DNA of 64,000 nucleotides from Methyloversatilis sp. GTDB taxonomy: Bacteria; Pseudomonadota; Gammaproteobacteria; Burkholderiales; Rhodocyclaceae. Position numbers and translations under genes: made by a program. Position 1 is the stretch's first letter, and every line of letters begins with the position of its first letter. Under the pieces are notes generated by a model. The model ran no database searches. It saw nothing but the letters and a program-made list of their open reading frames with translations, and was not told the origin of the DNA. This document shows, one piece after another, positions 19,240 to 27,281 of the stretch. Location: assembly GCA_017984755.1 (NCBI GenBank), contig JAGNYW010000005.1:1-64000 (forward strand), read 5' to 3'.

Positions 19240-20604
19240 GTGGCCAAACCCAAGACCGTCTATTCATGCACCGAATGCGGTGCCACGAGCCCGAAATGGA
19301 CCGGGCAGTGCCCGGGCTGTGCCGCCTGGAACACGCTGGTCGAGACTGTTGCAGAGCAGGGCGGCGGTGCCGCCCATCGCTTCGCTTCGCTGGCCGGCAC
19401 CGCGCAGGTGCAGACCCTCTCCGAAATACGACCGCGTGAAGAGCCGCGTCTGGCCACCGGGCTGGAGGAATTCGATCGCGTGCTGGGTGGCGGACTGGTG
19501 CCCGGTGGCGTGGTGCTGATCGGCGGTGACCCCGGCATCGGCAAGTCGACGCTGCTGCTGCAGGCGCTGGCGCAACTCGCGTCGCGAGTCAGCACGCTGT
19601 ATATAACCGGTGAGGAATCGGGGGAGCAGGTGGCGCTGCGTGCGCAGCGCCTGGCGCTTGACCCGTCGGGCATGCAGCTGCTGGCGGAAATCAATCTTGA
19701 GAAGATCGGCGCTGTGCTGACCGAAAAACGGCCGCGCGTGGTGGTGGTCGATTCGATCCAGACCGTGTATTCGGAACAGCTCACGTCGGCACCCGGTTCT
19801 GTCGCGCAGGTGCGCGAATGCGCGGCACAGCTCACCCGCGCGGCCAAGCAGGCCGGGCACAGCCTCATTCTGGTCGGTCACGTGACCAAGGAAGGCACGC
19901 TGGCCGGGCCGCGCGTGCTCGAGCACATCGTCGATACCGTGCTGTATTTCGAAGGCGAAACCAGTTCCAGCTTCCGCCTGATCCGTGCGTTCAAGAACCG
20001 CTATGGCGCGGTGAACGAACTGGGCGTGTTCGCGATGACGGAGCGCGGGCTGCGCGGAGTGTCGAATCCGTCGGCGATGTTCCTGTCGCAGCATGGCCAG
20101 CCGGTGTCGGGGTCGTGCGTCATGGTGACGCAGGAAGGCACGCGGCCGCTGCTGGTCGAGATACAGGCGCTGGTGGACAGCGCCCACGGCAATCCGCGCC
20201 GCCTCACCGTCGGGCTGGATGCGGCGCGACTGGCCATGCTGCTCGCAGTGCTGCACCGGCACGCGGGCGTGGTATGCGCCGATCAGGACGTGTTCGTGAA
20301 TGCGGTGGGCGGCGTGAAGATCGGCGAACCTGCCGGCGACCTTGCCGTGCTGCTGGCGATCGTGTCATCGCTGAAGAACCGGCCGCTGCCGCAGAAACTC
20401 GTGGTCTTCGGCGAAGTCGGCCTCGCAGGTGAAATACGCCCCGCGCCGCGCGGCCAGGAGCGGCTGCGCGAGGCGGCCAAGCTCGGTTTCACGCATGCGC
20501 TGATACCGAAGGCGAATGCGCCGAAGCAGAAGATCGACGGCCTGACCATTGTTCCGGTAGAGCGCATCGAAGAAGCGTTCGCAAAACTGCGAGAGCTGGA
20601 CTGA
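19240..20604 (+). CDS. radA: DNA repair protein RadA
   Basis: A 454-residue RadA/Sms. N-terminal zinc finger CxxC...CxxC (CTECG, CPGC at 10-30), RecA-like ATPase with Walker A GGDPGIGKST, the RadA-specific KNRYG motif, and a C-terminal Lon-like domain (VNAVGGVKIGEPAGDLAVLLAI). It helps process recombination intermediates and branch migration. Start GTG 19240 is six bases after the alr stop, so the pair is probably one transcript. Confidence 0.97.
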   Translation: MAKPKTVYSCTECGATSPKWTGQCPGCAAWNTLVETVAEQGGGAAHRFASLAGTAQVQTLSEIRPREEPRLATGLEEFDRVLGGGLVPGGVVLIGGDPGIGKSTLLLQALAQLASRVSTLYITGEESGEQVALRAQRLALDPSGMQLLAEINLEKIGAVLTEKRPRVVVVDSIQTVYSEQLTSAPGSVAQVRECAAQLTRAAKQAGHSLILVGHVTKEGTLAGPRVLEHIVDTVLYFEGETSSSFRLIRAFKNRYGAVNELGVFAMTERGLRGVSNPSAMFLSQHGQPVSGSCVMVTQEGTRPLLVEIQALVDSAHGNPRRLTVGLDAARLAMLLAVLHRHAGVVCADQDVFVNAVGGVKIGEPAGDLAVLLAIVSSLKNRPLPQKLVVFGEVGLAGEIRPAPRGQERLREAAKLGFTHALIPKANAPKQKIDGLTIVPVERIEEAFAKLRELD

Positions 20605-20608
20605 CCGC

Positions 20609-20711
20609 GCTCGCCGAGACACCCGCGCCGCCCATTGATCGCGATTCGGACGTTGATCGGCGGACGGCGCATGCTCAACGCGCGTGTTCGCGATCAATGG
20701 ATCGCTCCTGC
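20609..20711. repeat. Dispersed intergenic repeat, copy B, with long inverted repeat
   Basis: Bases 20609-20644 match 178-213 with two mismatches. Here CCATTGATCGCGA (20632-20644) is answered by its exact reverse complement at 20688-20700, giving a 13-bp stem with a 43-base loop. The end reads ATGGATCGCTCCTGC, a word with near copies at 15339 and 24425. It starts five bases after radA. It may be a REP-like element or a transcription stop. The rest of the gap to 20858 shows nothing clear. Confidence 0.65.
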
Positions 20712-20858
20712 AAAAACGTCATGTCACTCGCGGAACCGCCCTGGCCTTCAATGACATTAACGAATCCCGCGACAACCCTGGAATGACGCTCGAATTCAGG
20801 AGCACGTCGCGTGCCGGCGATTGATCGGAAAGGTTTCTGTCGCGGGGCGTGCCCGTTG

Positions 20859-21695
20859 CTAGTTCGTCCTGAGCGCAGGTGTGACCTTGCCGTGCAGATA
20901 GAACAGCGCACCCACGTCGCTGCTCAGGTCGAACGCCGGGGCGTCGCGGTGAGCGTAGTCGTATTCGCCGGCGCGCAGCAGGGTGTCACCGACGTAGCCT
21001 TCGCCTTCCAGCAACAGATATTCGCCTTCCGGCGTGCTCAGGCCGGCCGGCGCGTGCGCGCCCGGCTGCAGGCGCAGCAGCATGGACGTTTCGTCGGCGC
21101 CGTCGAACAGGCGCTTGGCCTGAACCCCCGGCGCCAGATCGGCCCACGTGCCCTCGGCTGCGCGGATGGTGCGCGGTGCGTCGCCGCGGCCAGGCAGCCA
21201 GGCAGTGAGCATGTCGCGCACGACGCCGGCGGTACTGCCCAGCGAAACGCCCCGCAGATAGATGAGTGCGCCGCCGGTGGAGCGCACGCGGCCGTGCCGG
21301 CTGCCGGCGGGCGCTTCGTGATAGTCGCCTGCGCGGATGTCGAGATCGTCCATCTGCAGATCGCCGCGCAGCACGAGACATTGTTCGTGCTCGTGATGCC
21401 GGTGCATGGGCAGTGCGGCACCGGGCTCGAACTCGACCAGCACCGAGCGGGTGCTTGCGCCGTCATTCAGCAGTTTGACGCGCACGCCATCGACCACGCG
21501 CGCCCAGTTTTCGCCGTCGGCCCGCACGCGCGTGTGCCGCGCGCCGGCTTCGAGACTGGCCCGGGCACGCGCCAGCAGGCGGGCGCGCAGCGCATCGCTG
21601 CGCGCACCGTCGAACGCAACCGGTCTGAGCGCATCCGCCAGCAACTGCTGCAGCGAGGCCGGCGTGTCTTCGTCGGGCAGGATGGGCTTGCTCAT
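20859..21695 (-). CDS. Double-cupin ChrR-like protein, probable anti-sigma partner
   Basis: A 278-residue protein with two cupin domains. The first has a metal-type motif (PGAALPMHRHHEHEQCLVLRGD, then AGSRHGR). The second (PGAHAPAG...EGEYLLLEGEGYV) lacks the His pair. The gene overlaps the ECF sigma gene by four bases, the arrangement of ChrR-type anti-sigma factors. Unlike ChrR, the N-terminal 60 residues have no Cys and no HxxxCxxC zinc motif, so sigma binding would need another mode, or the protein is an accessory sensor. Cytoplasmic, with no membrane segment. Confidence 0.75.
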   Translation of the reverse strand: MSKPILPDEDTPASLQQLLADALRPVAFDGARSDALRARLLARARASLEAGARHTRVRADGENWARVVDGVRVKLLNDGASTRSVLVEFEPGAALPMHRHHEHEQCLVLRGDLQMDDLDIRAGDYHEAPAGSRHGRVRSTGGALIYLRGVSLGSTAGVVRDMLTAWLPGRGDAPRTIRAAEGTWADLAPGVQAKRLFDGADETSMLLRLQPGAHAPAGLSTPEGEYLLLEGEGYVGDTLLRAGEYDYAHRDAPAFDLSSDVGALFYLHGKVTPALRTN

Positions 21696-22375
21696 GCGTG
21701 TGTGTCCAGTGCGCCCATGTCGGGTGGAAGTACCTTGCCGAGCGCCGTCAGCGCGCGCCGGATATGTGACTTGACGGTACCCAGCGGCAGCGAGGACTGA
21801 AGCGCGATTTCCTCGTGCGTCAGCCCGCGGAAGAAGGCGAGCGACAGCAATTGTCGCGGCAGGGCATCGAGCGATTCCAGTGCTGCGTGCAGTGCGTGAT
21901 GTCGCTGCACGGCTTCAAGCAGATTCTGCGGATCGCCGCCGCAGGCAGTTTCCGCGGCCATCAGCGTTTCCGGTTCCGGGTGGAGTTCGGCGTCGTCGAT
22001 GCGCCGCAAGGCGTCGAGCGCTCGGCTGCGTGTCATCGTCATGAGCCAGGCCATGGGATTGCCGCGCGCGGGATCGAATCTTAGCGCCTGCCGCCAGGCT
22101 TGCCAGAACACCTCCTCGACGACTTCCTCCGCCATTTCGGGGCTGCGCGTGACGCGCAGGGCAAAGCCGTAGACGCGGCGCGAAGTCCGGTCGTAGAGCT
22201 GGCCCAATGCAGCTTCGTCGCCATCACCCATGCGTGCGATGAGTGCGCGCAGCAGCGCATCGTCTTCGCACGCAGTCGTGCCGGCGGAGTTGTCGTTCGA
22301 CGTCGGACTCATCGGCATGAAAGCGGACGGGAGTTCAAGCGGGAACACCTGCACAAGCAGCGGGCGGTTGCCCAT
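21692..22375 (-). CDS. ECF RNA polymerase sigma factor
   Basis: A 227-residue sigma-70 family ECF factor. Region 2 (LYDRTSRRVYGFALRVTRSPEMAEEVVEEVFWQAWR, GNPMAWLMTMTRSRALDALRR) and region 4 (LPRQLLSLAFFRGLTHEEIALQSSLPLGTVKSHIRRAL) are clear; the type is close to ECFs paired with ChrR/RskA-like partners. The frame is open to ATG 22402, but GGGGAGA stands five bases before ATG 22375, and a promoter-like sequence at 22403-22433 would start transcription downstream of 22402. So 22375 is preferred. About 40 residues of non-conserved N-terminus remain. Confidence 0.9.
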   Translation of the reverse strand: MGNRPLLVQVFPLELPSAFMPMSPTSNDNSAGTTACEDDALLRALIARMGDGDEAALGQLYDRTSRRVYGFALRVTRSPEMAEEVVEEVFWQAWRQALRFDPARGNPMAWLMTMTRSRALDALRRIDDAELHPEPETLMAAETACGGDPQNLLEAVQRHHALHAALESLDALPRQLLSLAFFRGLTHEEIALQSSLPLGTVKSHIRRALTALGKVLPPDMGALDTHA

Positions 22376-22402
22376 GATGTCTCCCCGAACGAACTGTTCC
22401 AT

Positions 22403-22433
22403 GCCTTACGCGGCGTTGCGGTATCCGGATGCA
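22403..22433 (-). promoter_or_regulatory. Candidate autoregulated ECF promoter
   Basis: Read on the minus strand: TGCATCC, 18 bases, TAAGGC. This is close to the TGATC-N18-TAAGA-like pattern I recall for RpoE/ChrR-type sigma factors. It ends 27 bases before the chosen sigma start at 22375. Autoregulation by ECF factors is common. Recognised by eye only. Confidence 0.4.
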
Positions 22434-22464
22434 CGGGGGGCGGCGGCTCGACATGGGCCTGGCG

Positions 22465-22914
22465 TCAGTCGAGCATCAGTCGCATCGCCAGCATGCTCGA
22501 TGGGATGAAGCCGTGACGTGCGTAGAAGCGCTGGCCGATGGCGTTGTCGCCGTCGGTGAGCAAGGTGATGCGGCGGCAGCCCCGGCTGCGCGCGCGCGCA
22601 ATCGCAGCGTCGAGCAGCCGGTTGCCATGACCGGAGCCACGATGGGCGGGCGCGATGATCATGTCTTCGAGCAGCGCGACCTTGCTGCCCAGTGCGGTAC
22701 TCGTCAGGTAGAGCAGGTTGACCATGCCGATCGGGGTGCCGTGTTCGCACGTCACCAGGATGTCGCCACCTGCCGGCGACTCGATGATGCGGCGCAGCCC
22801 GCGCGTCTGCGCATCGGTGTCGGGCGTGAACTCGACCTCCTGTGCGAACAGCTGGTCGAGCAGGGCACACAGCACCGGCAGGTCTTCGGTCGTTGCCGGA
22901 CGGATATCGGCCAT
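22465..22914 (-). CDS. GNAT-family N-acetyltransferase
   Basis: A 149-residue acetyltransferase. IRPATTEDLPVLCALLDQLF is the usual GNAT start; LEDMIIAPAHRGSGHGNRLLDAAI contains the acetyl-CoA pyrophosphate loop (R-G-S-G-H-G); AIGQRFYARHGF is motif B. Substrate unknown. It ends two bases after the DUF3422 gene begins its run on the same strand (stop 22917 next to start 22914), so the two are probably cotranscribed. Confidence 0.88.
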   Translation of the reverse strand: MADIRPATTEDLPVLCALLDQLFAQEVEFTPDTDAQTRGLRRIIESPAGGDILVTCEHGTPIGMVNLLYLTSTALGSKVALLEDMIIAPAHRGSGHGNRLLDAAIARARSRGCRRITLLTDGDNAIGQRFYARHGFIPSSMLAMRLMLD

Positions 22915-22916
22915 GT

Positions 22917-24236
22917 TCAGTGTGCGCCTTCTTCGGTCGCCAGCTTGCGCCGCATGCGCCGCAGGCCGAGTGCGGCGAAACCGGCGATGAGCGGGATCGA
23001 GATCGCGGTGATGGCTTCGGGGCTCAGCGGCAGCCAGGCGTGCAGGCCCTTGGCAAGATACTGGACCAGCTGCGACGCGTAATAGGTGATCGCCACAATG
23101 GACAGGCCTTCGACCGTTTCCTGAAGCCGCATCTGCAGCTTCGCCCGTCGGTTCATCTGGGCCAGCAGTTCCTGGTTCTGACGCTCCAGTTCGATGTCGA
23201 CGCGGGTGCGCAGCAGCTGGGAATTGCGCGCGATGCGGCCGGACAGTTCTTCCTGCCGGCGGGCGATCGCTTCGCAGGTGCTGATGGCGGGCGCCAGCCG
23301 CCGGTCCATGAATTCGCCGATGGTCGGAAAGCTTTCGACGCGCTCTTCGCGCAGTTCGGCGATGCGGCTGTTCACCAGCCGGTAATAAGCCTGGGCTGCG
23401 CCGAAACGAAAGGTGGCGCGCGCCACCGAGCGCTCGACCTCCGCGGCCAGGCGCGTCAGATGCGACAGCACGTTGCGTTCGTCTTCCGGCGTCAGCGCGC
23501 TGCCCATGCTGTCCATCAGGTCAGCCAGTTCGCCCTCGGCGCGGCTGAGCAGTCGGCCGACGTCCTTGGCCACCGGGAAGGCCAGCAGCGCCATCACGCG
23601 GTAGGTCTCGATCTCGAGCAGGCGCTGCACGGTACGCCCGGCCTGGCGCTGCGTCAGGCGTTCATCGAGCACCAGATAGCGCGACCAGCCGTCGGTGAGC
23701 GTGAAGTCGGTGAAGACCCACGCCGCGCCGTCGGCCACCTGGGAGGCAATGCCCTGGCGACCACTCGAGGTGATGCCGTCCATGACCGATTTCGGTGCGA
23801 CGGCCGAGGTGGACTGCAATTCGATGTGCGTGGCAACCATGACCGAACCCGGCAGCGCTTCCAGCCAGCCGGGGGGCACGCGCGGCAGAGCGCCGTGCCG
23901 CGCGTCCGGCTCGTCCGGGCGCGGCGAACAGAAGAAGGCGTAGCTGGAAAATTCGTTGTGGCGTTCCCACTTCAGCCGGAAGTCACCGACGTCCATCTGC
24001 AGGTGTCCGCCATCGGCTTCCGGCAAGGGTTTGGCGAAGGCGTCGGCCAGCGCGCGCAGATGAGTCAGCTCGTCCGCTTCGGTCGTGCCTTCATGCATCA
24101 GCGCGAGGTAGGACACACGCTGCGGATGGGTCAAGGAGACCGGGGGGCGCGCGTGCACCTCGTTATTCAGCTTGTAGCGCAGCGGATGTTCGGGCAATGC
24201 GCTCAGGGCGCGGGCTGGACTGTCTTTCGTGTACAT
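22917..24236 (-). CDS. DUF3422 family membrane-anchored protein
   Basis: A 439-residue protein of the DUF3422 family, function unknown. HPLRYKLNNEVHARPP near the start and FTDFTLTDGWSRYLVLDERLTQRQAGRTVQRLLEIETYRVMALL in the middle are typical. A coiled-coil-like region (about 330-390, RTRVDIELERQNQELLAQMNRR) is followed by two hydrophobic segments at the C-terminus (LSIVAITYYASQLVQYL, AITAISIPLIAGFAALGL), so it is probably inner-membrane with a large cytoplasmic part. ATG 24236 has no clear ribosome site; the frame is open to 24374. Confidence 0.85.
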   Translation of the reverse strand: MYTKDSPARALSALPEHPLRYKLNNEVHARPPVSLTHPQRVSYLALMHEGTTEADELTHLRALADAFAKPLPEADGGHLQMDVGDFRLKWERHNEFSSYAFFCSPRPDEPDARHGALPRVPPGWLEALPGSVMVATHIELQSTSAVAPKSVMDGITSSGRQGIASQVADGAAWVFTDFTLTDGWSRYLVLDERLTQRQAGRTVQRLLEIETYRVMALLAFPVAKDVGRLLSRAEGELADLMDSMGSALTPEDERNVLSHLTRLAAEVERSVARATFRFGAAQAYYRLVNSRIAELREERVESFPTIGEFMDRRLAPAISTCEAIARRQEELSGRIARNSQLLRTRVDIELERQNQELLAQMNRRAKLQMRLQETVEGLSIVAITYYASQLVQYLAKGLHAWLPLSPEAITAISIPLIAGFAALGLRRMRRKLATEEGAH

Positions 24237-24497
24237 GGGACGGAATGGGCCAACGCGCAGCGGGTGAGGTGGGGACAACCGTGATTGTGCAGCAGTCGGC
24301 CGGATGCGGGGGCTGTTGCAGGCGGGCGCTGCGTCCCCCGGCTCGCCGCACATGCGTGGCGTGACGGATTTCACACCCTGCCGTGGCGGCGATGCCGTTC
24401 AGGCCATACTTTCCGCCGTTCGTCATCGATCGCTCCCGCCGGACCGGGCGCTTGACGTAACTTCACATGCGAATTCCCTCTACGGTCCTTGATTGTC
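24237..24497. promoter_or_regulatory. Divergent region before the first minor-pilin operon
   Basis: A 261-base gap between the divergent DUF3422 and fimT genes. It contains ATCGATCGCTCCCGC (24425-24439), a near copy of words at 15339 and 20697, and a TTGACG word at about 24452 that may be a -35 element. No matching -10 at 16-18 bases is convincing. It must hold the promoter of the pilin operon. Confidence 0.3.
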
Positions 24498-25160
24498 ATG
24501 ATGCGGTCCAAGTCCCTGCAGTCAGGTTTCACCCTGATAGAGCTGATGGTCGTGGTGGTCCTGATGGGCATCCTCGCGTCATTCGCGTTGCCCGCATTCC
24601 AGGGCTTCATCGCATCGAGCCGCCTTACGGCCGAGTCCAACGAACTGCTTGCCGGCATCAATCTGGCCCGGTCGGAAGCGGTGCGGCTGCAGCGCCGCGT
24701 GCTGCTCTGCCGCGCTGCGACGACGAATGGCGTAGTGACCTTCAGCGCTGCATCGGGCTGCGTGACCACCAATGACAGCGAACCCTGGCAGGGTTGGGCG
24801 GTATTCGTCGATGACGACACCAGCGGCGACATCAACGGTACGGAGCGCGTGGTGCGCGTGCAGGCGATCAGCGGCAACGGCCTGAATCTGATTTCCGATC
24901 CCGCGCTGGCAGGAGTGGGCAACCGGATCGCCTTTCGCCCCGACGGACTGGCGCGAGGCCATGGTTCGCTCGCGCTGCAGACCGCGCAGGTGCGCGTGTG
25001 CGACACGTCGGGCTCGCTGGACAGCAACAACATGAGGACGGTGTCGCTGGCCTCGGGCAGCCGCATGTCGGTATCGCGCTCGACGGACAGTGCCTGCGGT
25101 GTGGTGGTCGCGACGCCGCCCGAAGAACCTGTTGAAAGCACTCCGGAGGCAGGCGGCTGA
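24498..25160 (+). CDS. fimT: Minor pilin FimT/FimU-like (set 1)
   Basis: A 220-residue type IV pilus minor pilin of the GspH/FimT class. A short basic leader ends in SG before FTLIELMVVVVLMGILASFALPAF: the prepilin peptidase site is G/F with Glu5. Cysteine pairs in the globular part (LLCRAATT..SGCVTT) and a Thr/Glu/Pro tail are seen. Start ATG 24498 (or 24501). It opens set 1, and its stop overlaps pilV (TGATG). Minor pilins prime pilus assembly at the inner membrane. Confidence 0.88.
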   Translation: MMRSKSLQSGFTLIELMVVVVLMGILASFALPAFQGFIASSRLTAESNELLAGINLARSEAVRLQRRVLLCRAATTNGVVTFSAASGCVTTNDSEPWQGWAVFVDDDTSGDINGTERVVRVQAISGNGLNLISDPALAGVGNRIAFRPDGLARGHGSLALQTAQVRVCDTSGSLDSNNMRTVSLASGSRMSVSRSTDSACGVVVATPPEEPVESTPEAGG

Positions 25161-25612
25161 TGGCAAAACGTGACATGAAACTTCAGGCGGGCGTGTCGCT
25201 GATCGAGGTGCTGGTCGCCCTGTTCGTGCTGGCGTTCGGCATGCTCGGCATCGCCGGCATGCAGACCATGGCGATGAAGGCCAACCAGAGTGCCTTCGAA
25301 CGCAATGCGGCCGTGATTGCGGCCTACTCGATAGCCGACCGCATGCGCAGCAATCAGGATGCGGCGCGATCGGGCGGGTACAACCGCGCCTTCCCGAGCA
25401 GCGGATGTGCCGTGCCGACGGGTACGGAGACGGCCACGGTCGATCTGAGCGAGTGGCTGAACGGGCTGACGACCAATCTCGGTGCTGGCTCGTGCGGCGC
25501 CATCAACTGCACCGGTACGCCGGTGTCCTGTCGCATCAGCGTGCGCTGGGACGACAGCCGGGCGCAGACCGGATCTGCCAGCCACACTTTCGAAGTGGAT
25601 GTCCGCATATGA
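25160..25612 (+). CDS. pilV: Minor pilin PilV (set 1)
   Basis: A 150-residue minor pilin. AGVSLIEVLVALFVLAFGMLGIAGMQ is the PilV-type class III signal, with cleavage after Gly at 11 and Glu5 of the mature protein present (here A-G/V). ERNAAVIAAYSIADRMRSN and the end RISVRWDDSRA (with CRISVRWDD) are typical of PilV. It overlaps fimT by one base and pilW by four. Confidence 0.88.
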   Translation: MAKRDMKLQAGVSLIEVLVALFVLAFGMLGIAGMQTMAMKANQSAFERNAAVIAAYSIADRMRSNQDAARSGGYNRAFPSSGCAVPTGTETATVDLSEWLNGLTTNLGAGSCGAINCTGTPVSCRISVRWDDSRAQTGSASHTFEVDVRI

Positions 25613-26679
25613 AAAGTACACCTTCCCTGCAACGTGGTACGTCGCTGGTCGAGGTGCTGGTCACGCTGGCGCTCGGATTGATCGTGTCGGCCGGGGCGAT
25701 CGCGATGGTCATCAGCAACCGCGAGGCTTATCGCTCGACGGAAGCGGTGTCGCGCATCCAGGAATCGACGCGTGTGGCATTCGAAATCATGTCGCGGGAT
25801 CTGCGTCTGGTCGGCGTCAATGCCTGCAACGGCGGCTCGCGTGTGCTCAATGTGCTGGACAGCGCCTCCACTCGCTGGTGGTCGGACTGGTCCGGTGGTC
25901 TGCGCGGCTTCGATGAAACCACCGCATCGCTGGCTGCTGCGTTCGGCTCGGGCACCGTTCCGCGCACCGCCGGTACTGATCTGGTGGAGGTGATGCACGG
26001 CGGTACGGCCGCGATGCCGATTGCCTATCACAACGCGTCTGACACCGAAGTGACGATCAGTGCCGTGGCGGTACCGCCGTATTCGCTGGTGACGGAGCGT
26101 CCTTCGATACTCGCAGCAGGTGACCTCGCCATCGTGTGCGACTTCGAGAATACAGCCATCTTCCAGGTGAGCGGCGTCGATACGGCGACCAATTCGGTGC
26201 AGCATGACGATATGGTAGCGGGCGCTGTTCCGGGCAACTGCACCCCGGGTCTCGCCTTCCGCACGCCGCTTACATGTCCAGATTCGACCGGCGTGCGCAA
26301 GGTGTTCCCGCCTGGTTCCCAGGTCATGCGGCTCGAAGCAGCGGCCTGGTATGTCGGCAACAACGGGCGTACCGGCGCCACCAACAGCCCCACGTCGCTC
26401 TATCGCGTCAGCGTCGGCAACAATGCTGCCGGCGGTGCAGCACCGGTAGTCGAGGAAATCGTGGAAGGCGTACGCGACATGCAGGTGCGCTACATGGTGG
26501 CCGGCGTCTATCGTACGGCGACCGAGGTCACGGCGCTGTCGAACTGGAATCAGGTGAGCGGGGTCGAGATTGCACTCACCATCGAAGCGCCGGATGCCAA
26601 CACGTCGACGGCCGCCCTGGGGGCGCGCCTGACGCGCAGTCTTTCGCATGTCGTCAATCTCAGGAACCGTGTGCCATGA
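25609..26679 (+). CDS. pilW: Minor pilin PilW (set 1)
   Basis: A 356-residue PilW. Leader RGTSLVEVLVTLALGLIVSAGAIAMVISNREAY with Glu after the Gly site, then the large globular domain that is usual for PilW. GDLAIVCDFENTAIFQV and the closing YVGNNGRT / GVEIALTIE segments match the set 2 copy closely. It starts inside the pilV stop (ATGA) and ends overlapping pilX. Confidence 0.88.
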   Translation: MKSTPSLQRGTSLVEVLVTLALGLIVSAGAIAMVISNREAYRSTEAVSRIQESTRVAFEIMSRDLRLVGVNACNGGSRVLNVLDSASTRWWSDWSGGLRGFDETTASLAAAFGSGTVPRTAGTDLVEVMHGGTAAMPIAYHNASDTEVTISAVAVPPYSLVTERPSILAAGDLAIVCDFENTAIFQVSGVDTATNSVQHDDMVAGAVPGNCTPGLAFRTPLTCPDSTGVRKVFPPGSQVMRLEAAAWYVGNNGRTGATNSPTSLYRVSVGNNAAGGAAPVVEEIVEGVRDMQVRYMVAGVYRTATEVTALSNWNQVSGVEIALTIEAPDANTSTAALGARLTRSLSHVVNLRNRVP

Positions 26680-27260
26680 ACGTCCGGTCCTTCAGCCATC
26701 GCCGGCAGCAAGGCGCAACCCTGCTTGTAGCGCTGGTCATGCTCATCGTGATGACCTTGCTGGGCCTTGCCAGCATTCGCGGCACCAGCATGCAGGAGCG
26801 CATGGGCGCCAACATGTATGACCGCAGCCTCGCTTTCCAGGCGGTCGAATCGGCGCTGCGCGAGGCCGAATCGACGATTTCGATCACGACCACGGTCACC
26901 AACAGCGCAGGCCTCTACTGTCTCCCGGGTGGAACGCCCCCTCTGTGCGCCGTCACACCTTCGGGCGCTCCGGGCTCGACCACGACTTATGTCGACCGCT
27001 GGAACGATTCGACCACCCAGTGGCGCAGCGCCACCACGTGGTGGAGTCAGATCGACACCGCCATGAAGGGAAAGCTCAGCGATGACGACGATGGCGCACC
27101 GGAATACATCATCGAGTACATGGGCGATTTCGAAGACGGCACCGGTTGCGGTCGGCGGGGCAGCACGTCCTGCCGGGGACCGCGTTACCGCATCACCGCC
27201 CGCATGCCGCCGGTCGACGGACGTCCTAATGTCGTGCTGCAAACCACTTACCGTCCCTAG
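26676..27260 (+). CDS. pilX: Minor pilin PilX (set 1)
   Basis: A 194-residue PilX. The start RQQGATLLVALVMLIVMTLLGLASIRGTSMQERM is the PilX signature; position 5 after the Gly is not Glu (G/ATLLV), as is usual for PilX/GspK-type proteins. YDRSLAFQAVESALREAE continues the helix. The end RYRITARMPPVDGRPNVVLQTTYRP recurs almost unchanged in the set 2 copy. In other systems PilX joins PilV, PilW and PilY1 at the pilus tip. Confidence 0.87.
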   Translation: MNVRSFSHRRQQGATLLVALVMLIVMTLLGLASIRGTSMQERMGANMYDRSLAFQAVESALREAESTISITTTVTNSAGLYCLPGGTPPLCAVTPSGAPGSTTTYVDRWNDSTTQWRSATTWWSQIDTAMKGKLSDDDDGAPEYIIEYMGDFEDGTGCGRRGSTSCRGPRYRITARMPPVDGRPNVVLQTTYRP

Positions 27261-27281
27261 ACAGAATCAGGAGTTTCCATC

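Noticed and set aside
20859-21800. Plus-strand frame across the cupin/sigma pair
   Set aside because: No domain similarity, whereas the minus strand has clear cupin and sigma motifs.
22376-22402. Sigma factor start at ATG 22402
   Set aside because: Poor ribosome site and the promoter-like sequence immediately upstream would start transcription after this codon.
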